From: Entomomonas sp945283395
GTDB taxonomy: Bacteria > Pseudomonadota > Gammaproteobacteria > Pseudomonadales > Pseudomonadaceae
Direction of reading: 5' to 3'
NCBI GenBank assembly: GCA_946480835.1
Contig: CAMLLC010000004.1
Location: forward strand, 62,001 to 126,000
Length of the DNA stretch: 64,000 nt
A program made the translations under genes and the position numbers. Below the pieces are notes generated by a model. It saw nothing but the letters and a program-made list of their open reading frames with translations. It ran no database searches and was not told where the DNA came from. This document shows, one piece after another, positions 18,626 through 27,500 of this stretch. Position 1 is the first letter of the stretch; every line of letters starts with the position of its first letter.

Positions 18626-19249
18626 TTATATGCCAAAAATCCATTCCCAAATACTTTGTGGTTTCATTAAATCTTCTTTACAAGATTTATATTGACTGCC
18701 ATAGTTATTGGCTCGTGTTTGAACCTTGCGAGCTACTCCTATTAACCAAGGTTTATTATTATAAGTTTTACGTCTATATCCTCCCCATCCTTCATGGTAG
18801 TTGAGATATTGGCTGTAAGAATCCCATTTAGATATTTTATTAGCTCTATAGGTTTTATCCATAAACCATCCTATGAAATCTATACTATCTGCAAAGTTAT
18901 TACGCTTAGCAGTAGAGTTACCTGTATCTTTTATATATTCATTCCACACCGGAGTTTGTGCTTGGGCAAAGCCATAAGAACTAGAAACTCTTCCCCATGG
19001 TATAATCCACAAAATATATTTGCGTGGAGGTAATGACGTACCATTATATTTTGATTCTTGGTGTATAAAAGCCATAGGAATTTGCGGAGGAACTCCCCAT
19101 TTTCGTTCAGTATTAAGAGAAGCTTTATACCAATAACGTTTTTCTTTGTAGATACTACAAATATTATCAAGATTTTTAGGAGGGTTATCAGCACAGCCAG
19201 TAATAATAGTAAATAAGATGACAGGAATAAGGAGCTTTCCAGTAGACAT
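18626..19249 (-). CDS. Lytic transglycosylase (SLT)-like lipoprotein
   Basis: A 207-residue exported protein. The N-terminus MSTGKLLIPVILFTIITGC has a lipobox (ITGC), so cleavage would leave a lipidated cysteine at residue 19. FIHQESKYNG (about residue 61) gives the probable catalytic Glu of an SLT-type domain, and SSSYGFAQAQTPVWNEY matches the conserved GxxQ region of goose-lysozyme-like transglycosylases. It would cleave peptidoglycan glycan strands at the outer membrane. The Ala-Gln part of the usual GLMQ/GxAQ motif is present. It is followed at 151 bases by nothing in the same operon. Confidence 0.75.
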   Translation of the reverse strand: MSTGKLLIPVILFTIITGCADNPPKNLDNICSIYKEKRYWYKASLNTERKWGVPPQIPMAFIHQESKYNGTSLPPRKYILWIIPWGRVSSSYGFAQAQTPVWNEYIKDTGNSTAKRNNFADSIDFIGWFMDKTYRANKISKWDSYSQYLNYHEGWGGYRRKTYNNKPWLIGVARKVQTRANNYGSQYKSCKEDLMKPQSIWEWIFGI

Positions 19250-19324
19250 AAAGTTATTTCATTTAATGACTATCAATAAAGTAAACATATTAACATGTAA
19301 GCTATTATTTGTATCTTAAAAACT

Positions 19325-19350
19325 AAAAAACCGCTATTAAGCAGTTTTTT
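19325..19350 (-). terminator. Rho-independent terminator after the Mqo-like gene
   Basis: Read on the minus strand, AACTGC-TTAATA-GCGGTT forms a 6-bp stem followed by a run of T. It begins 12 bases beyond the stop codon of the Mqo-like gene. The A tract on the other side makes it look bidirectional. Confidence 0.75.
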
Positions 19351-19362
19351 AGTAAATAAAGA

Positions 19363-20757
19363 TTAAACTTCGGCAAGAGAATTTTCAGAAGGACGATCAA
19401 TTTCTCTTAATTCAACTTCCCCACTAAGTAATTCTTCTTCAAAAGCTTTTTTATCTATAGTGCAATTTAAGTATTTGGCAATAAGATACATATCTTTTTC
19501 AGCATTACCTAAACATGATGTACCGCCTGGAGAAGGGGTCATATTAAAAACAATACCTGTTTCTGGATTGATTTTAGCTTCCCCCATCATAAGTTTTTGT
19601 TGGTTTTTATCGATAACTTGGGGACGTATACCGCCAAATCCATGAGCAAATTTGATATCAGTTGGATTTAAAGTAGGAATAATTTTTTTGATTTCTTTTA
19701 GAAATAATCTTTCACGTAAAAGAGGAATTTCGTACATAAAATTACTGAAGATATAGTTACGAATATCTGATACTTTAATGAGTTTCCAAAGTGCTTTAAT
19801 AACACCTTTGCTTAAACTAAAAACTTTCCAGAAGTCAAAAAAAGTTTTACTATTATGACGTTCTAGTACGGGTAATACCAAAGCTGTAGGGCCAAATCTA
19901 GTTTTGCCTGGCACAGATACATCAGGATCACCGTGCACGGCAGCAAAAGGAAGGTTGGGATTTTGTACTGTATAAACCTTACCTTGTAAAAATTGTGGAG
20001 TAAAGTAGTATGAACCTGCCATTGGTAAGCAGGCTAGGTCTAATCCATATCCCATTTGATGAGCAAAAAGTAATGAATGGCCGCCTGCACTAACTACTAC
20101 ATAGCGAGCTTCTAAAACACCCATGTTATCAGTATGTATTTGGAAAATATCACCAATTTTTTGAATTTTAGTAACAGGCGTGGCTAGCATAACATCGCAG
20201 ATCTGACCTTTACTGCGAGCTGCTTTTTGCGCATTACTTATAAAAGATTCAGAAAGCGTATTAAAATTGCAAGCGGTGTATTCATTGGTAGCACCTAATG
20301 CAAAAATTTCTTCTGTAGCGGGGCGGCCTTCTACAATTTTAGGTTCTAGTAAGGCGATATCATCACGTTCTAATTCTTTTAAATTGGGATAGAGATCTTT
20401 AAAGACTTGATAACGTTGCCTTAATGAATCACATTCAGTTTTTCCTACGCCTAATACCATTTTGGAATATTTAGAGATAATATTATCCCGTTCTTTGTCA
20501 GGCAGTTTAGTAGCATAGTTGACTATCATATTAGCAGTACGTTTGGTTATTCGGGCTTTTTCTAAAGTGTAGTTAGTTTCTATATCCCCTTTATGAATAG
20601 TTTGACTGTTGTTACTGCTTTTCGAATTAACCGTCGCTACTTGAGGGTATTTTTCTAATAGACCTATGGCCTCAAGATCTGTAAAGCGGCTTAGTTGATA
20701 AAGTAAAGCGGTACCAGAAACACCACCACCAATGATTAGCACGTCATACGTTTTCAT
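19363..20757 (-). CDS. mqo: Malate:quinone oxidoreductase-like FAD-dependent enzyme
   Basis: A 464-residue flavoprotein. The N-terminus YDVLIIGGGVSGTALLYQLS is the dinucleotide-binding fold for FAD. SSNNSQTIHKGDIETNYT, LEPKIVEGR, YVVVSAGGHSLLFAHQMGYG and AGSYYFTP match the Mqo family, and near the C-terminus FAHGFGGIRPQ and NMTPSPGGTSC are typical for this branch. It would oxidise malate to oxaloacetate and pass electrons to quinone at the inner membrane. It is shorter than many Pseudomonas Mqo proteins (around 500 residues) and resembles the epsilonproteobacterial type, so the substrate should be treated as probable. It is monocistronic with its own terminator. Confidence 0.75.
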   Translation of the reverse strand: MKTYDVLIIGGGVSGTALLYQLSRFTDLEAIGLLEKYPQVATVNSKSSNNSQTIHKGDIETNYTLEKARITKRTANMIVNYATKLPDKERDNIISKYSKMVLGVGKTECDSLRQRYQVFKDLYPNLKELERDDIALLEPKIVEGRPATEEIFALGATNEYTACNFNTLSESFISNAQKAARSKGQICDVMLATPVTKIQKIGDIFQIHTDNMGVLEARYVVVSAGGHSLLFAHQMGYGLDLACLPMAGSYYFTPQFLQGKVYTVQNPNLPFAAVHGDPDVSVPGKTRFGPTALVLPVLERHNSKTFFDFWKVFSLSKGVIKALWKLIKVSDIRNYIFSNFMYEIPLLRERLFLKEIKKIIPTLNPTDIKFAHGFGGIRPQVIDKNQQKLMMGEAKINPETGIVFNMTPSPGGTSCLGNAEKDMYLIAKYLNCTIDKKAFEEELLSGEVELREIDRPSENSLAEV

Positions 20758-21102
20758 ATGCTCGTTACACTCTTATTTATTAGTAAAAGTAAGTACTATC
20801 TTGCTGGCTAAGCTGATAGCTACATATAATTATGAATAGATGTTTTAATAAAATATACTACGCTAAATAGAGACAAAGGAAAAGTTGAAAATATCCGTCG
20901 CTTTCAATACATAGTTTTTTATTTTTTTGTAAAAACATAATCTTTTCCTATTATAACGATTAAATAGTAGAAAGGTCTATTTCTTAGATAAGGTGCTAGA
21001 TAAATTTAGTTAAAATATTGGCTATATAACAGCTGGTTATAGTGTAATATATGAATATAAAGTTAGACTAAAGTTTGATGTATCCACTTGGGAGAGAATT
21101 GC
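20758..21102. other. 345-base divergent promoter region, Mqo-like and YajG-like genes
   Basis: AT-rich sequence between two divergent genes. It must hold both promoters. No repeat, operator or RNA gene was recognised. Confidence 0.45.
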
Positions 21103-21666
21103 ATGCTTATACGCCAAGGAACATTTGTTCTTTTTGCATTTTTAGGTTTATTAATAGGTTGTGCTTTAAGCCCACAACACATTATTCCTACTCCAATCTT
21201 AACAGCTGATTTTCCAACTGTAGGACATGGTCAGGCTATTAATGTTAAGATAATAGACGGTCGCAGCTCTAATATTTTGGGTACCAGAGGTGGATTGTAT
21301 GCTAACACTAGCAATGTAACTGTTAATAGTGAAGATGTTTTACCTAAATTACAAGCGCAGGCTGAACATGCACTAACTACAATGGGCTACCAACTTAATT
21401 CTAATGCTAATAATAGGTTAATTATCACTTTAGCTGAATTAACCTATAGAGCTCCAGATAGTTCAAGAAAAATAGATGTATCAGCTACTTTTAGGTCAGA
21501 ATTAACAACTGGTAGTAAAGGCTACAAAGGGCGTTATAGTGCCTCTAAACATCAGGAATTTACCTCAGCGCCAAATATAACTGAGAATACCCAATTGGTT
21601 TCGGATGTATTAAAAGACGCATTAACTCGGTTATTAAAGGATACCCACTTAGCAGGTGCTCTTTAA
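21103..21666 (+). CDS. YajG-family lipoprotein
   Basis: The ATG at 21103 is preceded by GGGAGAG at the right distance; an in-frame TTG at 21088 overlaps that site and is rejected. The product is about 187 residues with a signal peptide ending in a lipobox (LIGC), so it is an outer-membrane or periplasmic lipoprotein. The repeated pattern INVKIIDGRSS, LGTRGG, LPKLQAQAEHALTTMGY and RLIITLAELTYR matches YajG-type lipoproteins. The function of that family is not well defined. No operon partner is evident. Confidence 0.75.
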   Translation: MLIRQGTFVLFAFLGLLIGCALSPQHIIPTPILTADFPTVGHGQAINVKIIDGRSSNILGTRGGLYANTSNVTVNSEDVLPKLQAQAEHALTTMGYQLNSNANNRLIITLAELTYRAPDSSRKIDVSATFRSELTTGSKGYKGRYSASKHQEFTSAPNITENTQLVSDVLKDALTRLLKDTHLAGAL

Positions 21667-21700
21667 TAGTTGCTCACTTTAATTATTATCAATGCAGAAT

Positions 21701-21725
21701 GCCATAGTCATTTAATGGCTATGGC
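21701..21725. terminator. Inverted repeat downstream of yajG-like gene
   Basis: GCCATAG (21701-21707) and CTATGGC (21719-21725) form a 7-bp stem with an 11-base loop 35 bases after the stop codon. There is no T run, so termination is only possible. Confidence 0.35.
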
Positions 21726-21864
21726 TAACTATTGAGATAAATGTAAATAGTACTTTTAAAAGTTTTGATAATAAAATACAAATCCTTCACTAATTAATGA
21801 TGGTTGATTAGTAAAATATGTATTATAAAAGGATAAAGATAGATTAATTTGAATATTTGAGATA

Positions 21865-22329
21865 ATGAAAAAATTATTTTCTCTTATAGCGCTACTAATT
21901 ATAGTATCTGGCTTTGTCGTTTATTATAATGAAGATACGCCTAAAAAGGAGCTTGCCAATAGTAGTTTTGGGACAGAATCAAGCGCTACTATTAACAATA
22001 ATTCAACATTAGTAACTCTTTATCAGCATAGGCTAACAAATGTTGAGGTTGAGGGGCAGGGAGTAATCATTAAAATTCTCAAAGATGATGTAACAGGTCT
22101 TAGGCATCAACGCTTGCTATTGAAAATCAATAATCAGCAAACGGTGCTTATTACCCATAATATTGATTTAGCACCTCGGATTAATAATCCAGAGATAGGA
22201 CAAATATTAATTTTCAAAGGTGAATATGTTTGGAGTAAGAAAGGCGGTCTTATTCATTGGACACATAAAGATCCAAAAGGTAAACATCCTAATGGTTGGT
22301 TAATTTATCATAATAAACGCTATCAATAA
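21865..22329 (+). CDS. DUF3465 family exported protein
   Basis: A 154-residue protein with an N-terminal signal or anchor (about residues 3-20) and a small soluble domain. The C-terminal block HWTHKDPKGKHPNGWLIYH is the hallmark of DUF3465 proteins, preceded by LLKINNQQTVLITHNIDLAPR and IGQILIFKGEYVW. This family adopts a small OB-like nuclease-type fold by resemblance, but its role is not known. It is monocistronic, and the ATG at 21865 has only a weak GAG site upstream. Confidence 0.75.
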   Translation: MKKLFSLIALLIIVSGFVVYYNEDTPKKELANSSFGTESSATINNNSTLVTLYQHRLTNVEVEGQGVIIKILKDDVTGLRHQRLLLKINNQQTVLITHNIDLAPRINNPEIGQILIFKGEYVWSKKGGLIHWTHKDPKGKHPNGWLIYHNKRYQ

Positions 22330-22542
22330 CGGTTATTACATAATAAAAGCAAGAATAATAAACCCTTATAAATTAATTTTTGAGCATATTAATAAAATTA
22401 TCGTTATTAGGTATTGTTCTTTTTCCCTATTCGCTCTAGGATAAGGGGAATATTAAAAAATTTAACACTTATTTATAAACCAACTCGTTTATCTGGTTAG
22501 TGTCAAAGACTACTTGACAACAAAAACGGAGAATATAATAAC

Positions 22543-23985
22543 ATGCAACTTAAAGATACCAACTTATTTCGCCAACAAGCTAATTTAGAAGGTAAATGGC
22601 AAAATGCGGATGATGGTAAAACTATTGAAGTAACAAATCCAGCAACGGGAGCAGTCATTGGTACAGTTCCTAAAATGGGAGTAGTGGAGACCAAACGTGC
22701 TATAGAAGCTGCTAATAAAGCTCTTCCTGCTTGGCGTGCTAAAACAGCGAAAGAAAGATCTATAATTATTCGCCGCTGGTATGAATTATTAATGCAACAT
22801 CAGGATGATTTAGCCCTTATTTTAACTACAGAACAAGGCAAACCATTAGCTGAGGCTAAAGGAGAAATTGCCTATGGTGCTTCCTATTTGGACTGGTTTT
22901 CGGAAGAAGCTAAACGTGTTTATGGTGATGTAATTCCTGGTCATATGACCGATAAAAGAGTAATTGTTATAAAACAACCTATAGGTGTAACTGCTGCTAT
23001 TACTCCTTGGAACTTTCCCAATGCTATGATCACCCGTAAAGCGGGGCCAGCATTAGCCGCTGGCTGTACAATGATTATTAAACCTGCTAGTGCAACTCCC
23101 TATTCAGCCCTTGCATTAGTTGCATTGGCCGAGCGTGCTGGTATTCCCGCGGGAGTGTTAAGTGTCATAACAGGATCAGCAGGTGATATTGGCAAAGAAC
23201 TAACCAGTAATCCTATTATACGTAAACTTTCTTTTACTGGCTCAACTGAAATAGGCCGTGATTTAATGGCTGAATGTGCAAAAGATATTAAAAAAGTATC
23301 TTTAGAGTTGGGTGGTAATGCGCCCTTTATCGTTTTTGATGATGCAGATTTAGATGCAGCCGTTGAAGGAGCAATGGTTTCTAAATATCGTAACTCTGGT
23401 CAAACTTGTGTATGTGCTAACCGCCTTTATGTTCAAGATGGTGTTTATGATACCTTTATTGAAAAATTTAAAGTAGCTGTGGCTAAGCTAAAAGTAGGTA
23501 ATGGAATAGAAGCTGGAATCACTACTGGACCTATGATTGATAGTAAAGCGGTAGCAAAAGTAACAGAACACATTGACGATGCTGTAAAAAAAGGCGCTAA
23601 GATTGCAACGGGCGGTAAGTCGTTAGGTGGTAATTTCTTTGAACCTACTATCCTAATAGATGTGCCTAAAGAAGCTAAAGTATCTAAAGAAGAGACTTTT
23701 GGTCCGTTGGCCCCTATTTTCCGCTTTAAAACTGAAAAAGAAGTTATTGAATATGCTAATGATACAGAATTTGGCTTAGCTTCTTACTTTTATGCAAAAG
23801 ATCTTGCCCGTGTATTCCGTGTTTCTGAAGCTTTAGAATATGGCATGGTGGGTATTAATACTGGTTTAATATCAAATGAAATGGCACCATTTGGAGGTGT
23901 TAAAGCGTCTGGTTTAGGCCGAGAAGGTTCTAAATACGGAATTGAAGATTATTTAGAAATTAAATACTTATGTATTAGTATTTAA
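22543..23985 (+). CDS. gabD: Succinate-semialdehyde dehydrogenase [NAD(P)+]
   Basis: A 480-residue aldehyde dehydrogenase of normal GabD length. Key motifs: TPWNFPNAMITRKAGPALAAG, FTGSTEIGRDLM, LELGGNAPFIVFDDAD (general-base Glu) and SGQTCVCANR (catalytic Cys followed by a second Cys two residues on, as in GabD). The C-terminus has MAPFGGVKASGLGREGSKYG. It oxidises succinate semialdehyde to succinate, the second step of GABA breakdown. gabT follows after about 110 bases on the same strand, so the pair is probably co-transcribed. GGAG lies upstream of the ATG. Confidence 0.92.
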   Translation: MQLKDTNLFRQQANLEGKWQNADDGKTIEVTNPATGAVIGTVPKMGVVETKRAIEAANKALPAWRAKTAKERSIIIRRWYELLMQHQDDLALILTTEQGKPLAEAKGEIAYGASYLDWFSEEAKRVYGDVIPGHMTDKRVIVIKQPIGVTAAITPWNFPNAMITRKAGPALAAGCTMIIKPASATPYSALALVALAERAGIPAGVLSVITGSAGDIGKELTSNPIIRKLSFTGSTEIGRDLMAECAKDIKKVSLELGGNAPFIVFDDADLDAAVEGAMVSKYRNSGQTCVCANRLYVQDGVYDTFIEKFKVAVAKLKVGNGIEAGITTGPMIDSKAVAKVTEHIDDAVKKGAKIATGGKSLGGNFFEPTILIDVPKEAKVSKEETFGPLAPIFRFKTEKEVIEYANDTEFGLASYFYAKDLARVFRVSEALEYGMVGINTGLISNEMAPFGGVKASGLGREGSKYGIEDYLEIKYLCISI

Positions 23986-24098
23986 TTTTATGGTGGTTTC
24001 AGAATTAACTAGCCAGTCGATCATCGTATGCTGTCTAAGTACTATTTTGAAATTGTATCCTGTAACCGACTGGGACGATGAACAGTCAAGAGGAAATT

Positions 24099-25427
24099 AT
24101 GGTTAAGCAAGAAAAATCAACTAAAGCAGTAAAAAAAGCAAAACAAACTAATGCAAAACTATTCAAACGCCGTACAAATGCGGTAGCTAGAGGCGTAAGT
24201 ATGTCTCATCCAATAGTGGTTGAACACGCAGAAAACGCTAAAATATGGGATGTTGAAGGTAAAGAATATTTAGATTTTGCAGGAGGAATCGCGGTATTAA
24301 ATAGTGGTCACTTACATCCTAAAGTAGTTAAAGCTGTACAAGATCAATTAACAAAGGTAACCCATACATGCTTTCAGGTAATAGCTTATGAGCCTTATAT
24401 AGAACTTTGTGAAAAAATTAATGCTTTAGTGCCAGGTAAATTTCCTAAGAAGACGGTATTAGTCACTACAGGTTCCGAGGCTCTTGAAAATGTCGTTAAA
24501 ATTGCCCGAGCTGCTACTGGTCGTTCTGGCGTTATAGTATTTGATGCTGCATATCATGGTCGTACTATGTTTACTTTAGCTATGACAGGTAAAAAAGTGC
24601 CTTATGCCGCTGGAATGGGGCTAATGCCGGGTGGTGTATATCGTGCATTATTTCCTCGTAAACTACATGGTGTAAGTGTTGCAGATGCATTAGCTAGTGT
24701 AGAACGTATTTTTAAAAATGATGCAGAACCTCGTGATATTGCTGCCATTGTTATTGAACCTGTACAAGGCGAAGGTGGTTTTTATGCTGCGCCAAAAGAA
24801 TTCTTTAAAGGGTTACGTGAAATATGCGATAAACATGGTATCTTATTGGTAGCTGATGAGGTACAAACAGGTGCGGGTCGAACTGGAACTTTCTTTGCTA
24901 TGGAGCAAATGGGAGTAGTTCCAGATTTGACTACTTTTGCCAAGTCAATTGCTGGAGGTTTCCCATTGGCTGGTGTATGTGGTCGTGCTGAGTTAGTAGA
25001 TTCTATTCCACCAGGTGGATTAGGAGGTACTTATGCTGGCAACCCACTATCCTGCGCGGCTGCTTTAGCTGTATTAGATGTTTTTAAAGAAGAAAACTTA
25101 CTAGATCGCGCTAATAAACTAGGAAATAAAGTTAAAAAAGCATTAACTGCTATTCAAAAGAAGCATCCAATCATTGCAGAAATACGTATTACTGGCGCTA
25201 TGATTGCATTTGAATTAATGGATAAGGCAACTCATAAACCAAATCCTGAATTAGTGGCAAAAATCGTTGAGCTTGCTCGCGAGAAGGGGTTGTTATTACT
25301 TTCTTGCGGTTCTTATTATAACATTATTCGTATTTTAGTGCCTTTAACCATTGCTGATGCTGATTTACAAAAAGGCTTGGATATTATTGCTGAGTGTTTT
25401 GATAAATTAGATAAAGTTAAAAAATGA
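24099..25427 (+). CDS. gabT: 4-aminobutyrate aminotransferase
   Basis: A class III PLP aminotransferase. The ATG at 24099 has AGAGG five to six bases upstream and gives 442 residues; an in-frame ATG at 24078 (449 residues) is the alternative. Motifs include DFAGGIAVLNSGHLHPKV, TTGSEALENVVKIARAATGR, YHGRT, EPVQGEGGF, LVADEVQTGAGRTGTFFA and FAKSIAGGFPLAG with the PLP lysine. It moves the amino group of GABA to 2-oxoglutarate, giving succinate semialdehyde for GabD. The lysine-rich N-terminal extension (MVKQEKSTKAVKKAKQ) is longer than usual. A strong terminator follows. Confidence 0.92.
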   Translation: MVKQEKSTKAVKKAKQTNAKLFKRRTNAVARGVSMSHPIVVEHAENAKIWDVEGKEYLDFAGGIAVLNSGHLHPKVVKAVQDQLTKVTHTCFQVIAYEPYIELCEKINALVPGKFPKKTVLVTTGSEALENVVKIARAATGRSGVIVFDAAYHGRTMFTLAMTGKKVPYAAGMGLMPGGVYRALFPRKLHGVSVADALASVERIFKNDAEPRDIAAIVIEPVQGEGGFYAAPKEFFKGLREICDKHGILLVADEVQTGAGRTGTFFAMEQMGVVPDLTTFAKSIAGGFPLAGVCGRAELVDSIPPGGLGGTYAGNPLSCAAALAVLDVFKEENLLDRANKLGNKVKKALTAIQKKHPIIAEIRITGAMIAFELMDKATHKPNPELVAKIVELAREKGLLLLSCGSYYNIIRILVPLTIADADLQKGLDIIAECFDKLDKVKK

Positions 25428-25446
25428 AGGTATTGTTTATGTTACT

Positions 25447-25481
25447 AAAAAAACCATCTTAGCTTTAAGATGGGTTTTTTA
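25447..25481 (+). terminator. Rho-independent terminator after gabDT
   Basis: CCATCTTA and TAAGATGG (25454-25461 and 25466-25473) form an 8-bp stem with a 4-base loop. The stem is extended by flanking A and T runs and followed by GTTTTTT. It lies about 25 bases after the gabT stop. Confidence 0.88.
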
Positions 25482-26156
25482 TAGAGAAAATATTTATTTA
25501 TAATGTTATTTTAGAAAACTAATCAAGCAATATCCCATCCAATTATTTGAACAAATCATTATGAAAGATATAGTGATTAGCATTATGAATGAAGTTTAGA
25601 TAGTTTCTCTTTATTGGTGAATCTCCTTAAAGTAAAATTTTTATATTTTGTAGTTACCAGTGCATAAAAGAGTAGAATTTTGCTATTAAATGAAATTTAT
25701 TTGTTGATAGTTAAACTTTCTAATACAATGAGTGAAAAATTACCAATAATTAGTTGGGTTAATAGAATAGTAATGCCTGTGGATAAGTTAAAGCCTTAAC
25801 TATCATATTCTACATTAAGCAGGCGAAAATATCCGATTTATTGAAAGTTATCCTTAAGAAATGTGACAAGCATTTTTAATACCCATCCTGTAAAATCATT
25901 AAATAGGGTTATCTGCCCCGCGACTAAAAAACGAAAAATATTTTTATCTGATGAGTTGGCTAAGAGGTCATTTATTTAGCTATTAGATACTTCTCAAAAA
26001 TAAACGATACCTATTAAAAACTGTAGGTTGGCTATGAATTGATTTATGATTCACTTAGATAATCGTGGAACTTATTATTTATAAGAACAAAGTTTACACT
26101 AAATGCATTATAGGTTCCTATCAAGATCTTTCTGGTTTTTTATATGTCTAATATAG

Positions 26157-26417
26157 ACTAATTACTTTTTATATGATGGTGGTTTTTTATTATTTGCTAG
26201 TAGTCTATGGTTAAATCTCACTATACTTACTTTAGTAAATTGTATGGCTGTCACTTTATTTATTGTGAGCCCTATAGGAAATTTTACAGCATTAGTTTCA
26301 CTAGCTATCTTACTTGTACAAAGGGCTATTGTTATTTTAGAGGAAAGGGTGGCTGATAAAGAATCCTACTTTCGAAAGAAATTCTATACAGTTATTTTGC
26401 CATTTGTAAAAAAATGA
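26157..26417 (+). pseudogene. Remnant of a small membrane protein gene (isoprenylcysteine methyltransferase-like?)
   Basis: An open frame without a start codon runs from 26157 to the TGA at 26415. It reads two hydrophobic stretches (GGFLLFASSLWLNLTILTLV and LFIVSPIGNFTALVSLAILL) and then VQRAIVILEERVADKESYF. A hydrophobic helix followed by an EERV segment near the C-terminus is reminiscent of isoprenylcysteine methyltransferase/PEMT-type membrane enzymes. The N-terminal part is missing, and the family assignment is a guess. Confidence 0.3.
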
Positions 26418-26447
26418 GGGTTTTATAATTTTTGCTATCACTCACGA

Positions 26448-26462
26448 TGATAATTATTACCA
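26448..26462 (+). promoter_or_regulatory. Fur-box-like site upstream of the left thioesterase gene
   Basis: TGATAATTATTACCA matches the 7-1-7 Fur consensus TGATAAT-N-ATTATCA with one mismatch. It lies 74 bases before the ATG at 26537. It suggests iron repression of the thioesterase gene and ties that gene to the siderophore locus. Confidence 0.55.
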
Positions 26463-26536
26463 TTGTGCCGATTATTTATTCAAAATGGAGGAAAGGTGTT
26501 AGTAGCGACTCAAACTGAATAATAGCCTTTTAAACT

Positions 26537-27244
26537 ATGACAAATATCAAACCTTTTCTTATATTATTACCATTTGCTGGTGGTAATGCATACTCCTATA
26601 GACCATTATTAGCTTCATTAGCTACTAGTTATGAACTTGTAACCCCTGAATTACCAGGGCGCGGGAGTTTAACCCAGCAACCACTACTAGATAATATAGA
26701 AGAACTAGTAGATTATCTTTTCAAAGGAGTATTTCAAACCTTAGACTTGTCTAGAGGTTATGTTTCGTATGGTCATAGTATGGGCGCACTAGTAGCTTAT
26801 TTATTGACTCATAAAATTAACCAGAGCACTTTGCCAAAAGCACTACATCTTGTCATTTCAGGCCATAAAGCGCCTTGTTTTAAGAGAAAAACAATTATAC
26901 ATAACTTACCCTCAGCAGCGTTCTGGGAAAAATTAAAAAACAAGGGAGGTATACCAAATGAAGTATTGGAAAATAAAGAACTTAGAGAATATTTTGAGCC
27001 TATTATTAGAAATGATTTTAAACTAGTGGAAACCTACCAATACAAAATAGCTCAACACAGTTTAAATTTGCCTATGACCGTTATTTATGGTGATCAAGAT
27101 GATATGGATGATGAATCAGTATACGCATGGCAACAGGAAAATAAACAAACAATAAAATTTATACAAATGCATGGCAATCACTTTTTTATTTATAATCATG
27201 TTGCTACTCTTACAAAATACATCAATTCATTGGTGAATCAATAA
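26537..27244 (+). CDS. Type II thioesterase (PchC-like), left end of the siderophore locus
   Basis: A 235-residue alpha/beta hydrolase of the GrsT/PchC type. LLPFAGGNAYSYRPL near the N-terminus is the family opening. The nucleophile elbow is GHSMGA (about residue 84), with YGDQDD giving the acid and GNHFFI the His. Such stand-alone enzymes remove wrong acyl groups from carrier domains of peptide synthetases. It faces away from the pch operons and converges with fptX. A Fur-like site lies upstream. A second PchC-like gene lies at the right end (50460-51194); that one is nearer the length of Pseudomonas PchC. Confidence 0.78.
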   Translation: MTNIKPFLILLPFAGGNAYSYRPLLASLATSYELVTPELPGRGSLTQQPLLDNIEELVDYLFKGVFQTLDLSRGYVSYGHSMGALVAYLLTHKINQSTLPKALHLVISGHKAPCFKRKTIIHNLPSAAFWEKLKNKGGIPNEVLENKELREYFEPIIRNDFKLVETYQYKIAQHSLNLPMTVIYGDQDDMDDESVYAWQQENKQTIKFIQMHGNHFFIYNHVATLTKYINSLVNQ

Positions 27245-27280
27245 ATAGCTTAGCATCTAGGAGTATGGCCTAAGCTATTT
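27243..27280. terminator. Inverted repeat between thioesterase and fptX, convergent
   Basis: AAATAGCTTA (27243-27252) and TAAGCTATTT (27271-27280) form a perfect 10-bp stem with an 18-base loop, starting at the stop codon of the thioesterase gene. It lies between convergent genes, so it could end transcripts from either side, but a clear T run is lacking. Confidence 0.5.
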
Positions 27281-27500
27281 ATAGCTTATTCTTTGATAAC
27301 TCATTACAAAGTTATTCTAGAATCAGCTATATTTAAGATATCTATGTTAAAACTTATTATTACTTTAACAAAGATAATTTGGTTTACTGAAAAATAGATG
27401 AGCTTTTTGCTAGTAATTGGTCGAAGGAATTATTGAGATCAGATAGAAGATGTAAAATGCTTACCTCTTTAAAGAGTTAATGCTATGTACTAGCAGTGTA

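Larger units (their letters stand above)
25482..26536. other. 1.05-kb region without an intact gene
   Basis: The left two thirds (25482-26150) is AT-rich with stops in all frames and nothing recognisable. The right third holds a membrane-protein relic (26157-26417) and a Fur-box-like site (26448-26462) serving the next gene. It looks like decayed coding DNA at the left edge of the siderophore locus. Confidence 0.5.

Noticed and set aside
24013..24073. CCAGTCG and CGACTGG as an inverted repeat between gabD and gabT
   Set aside because: The 7-base arms are 47 bases apart, and I see no supporting structure or known regulator site.
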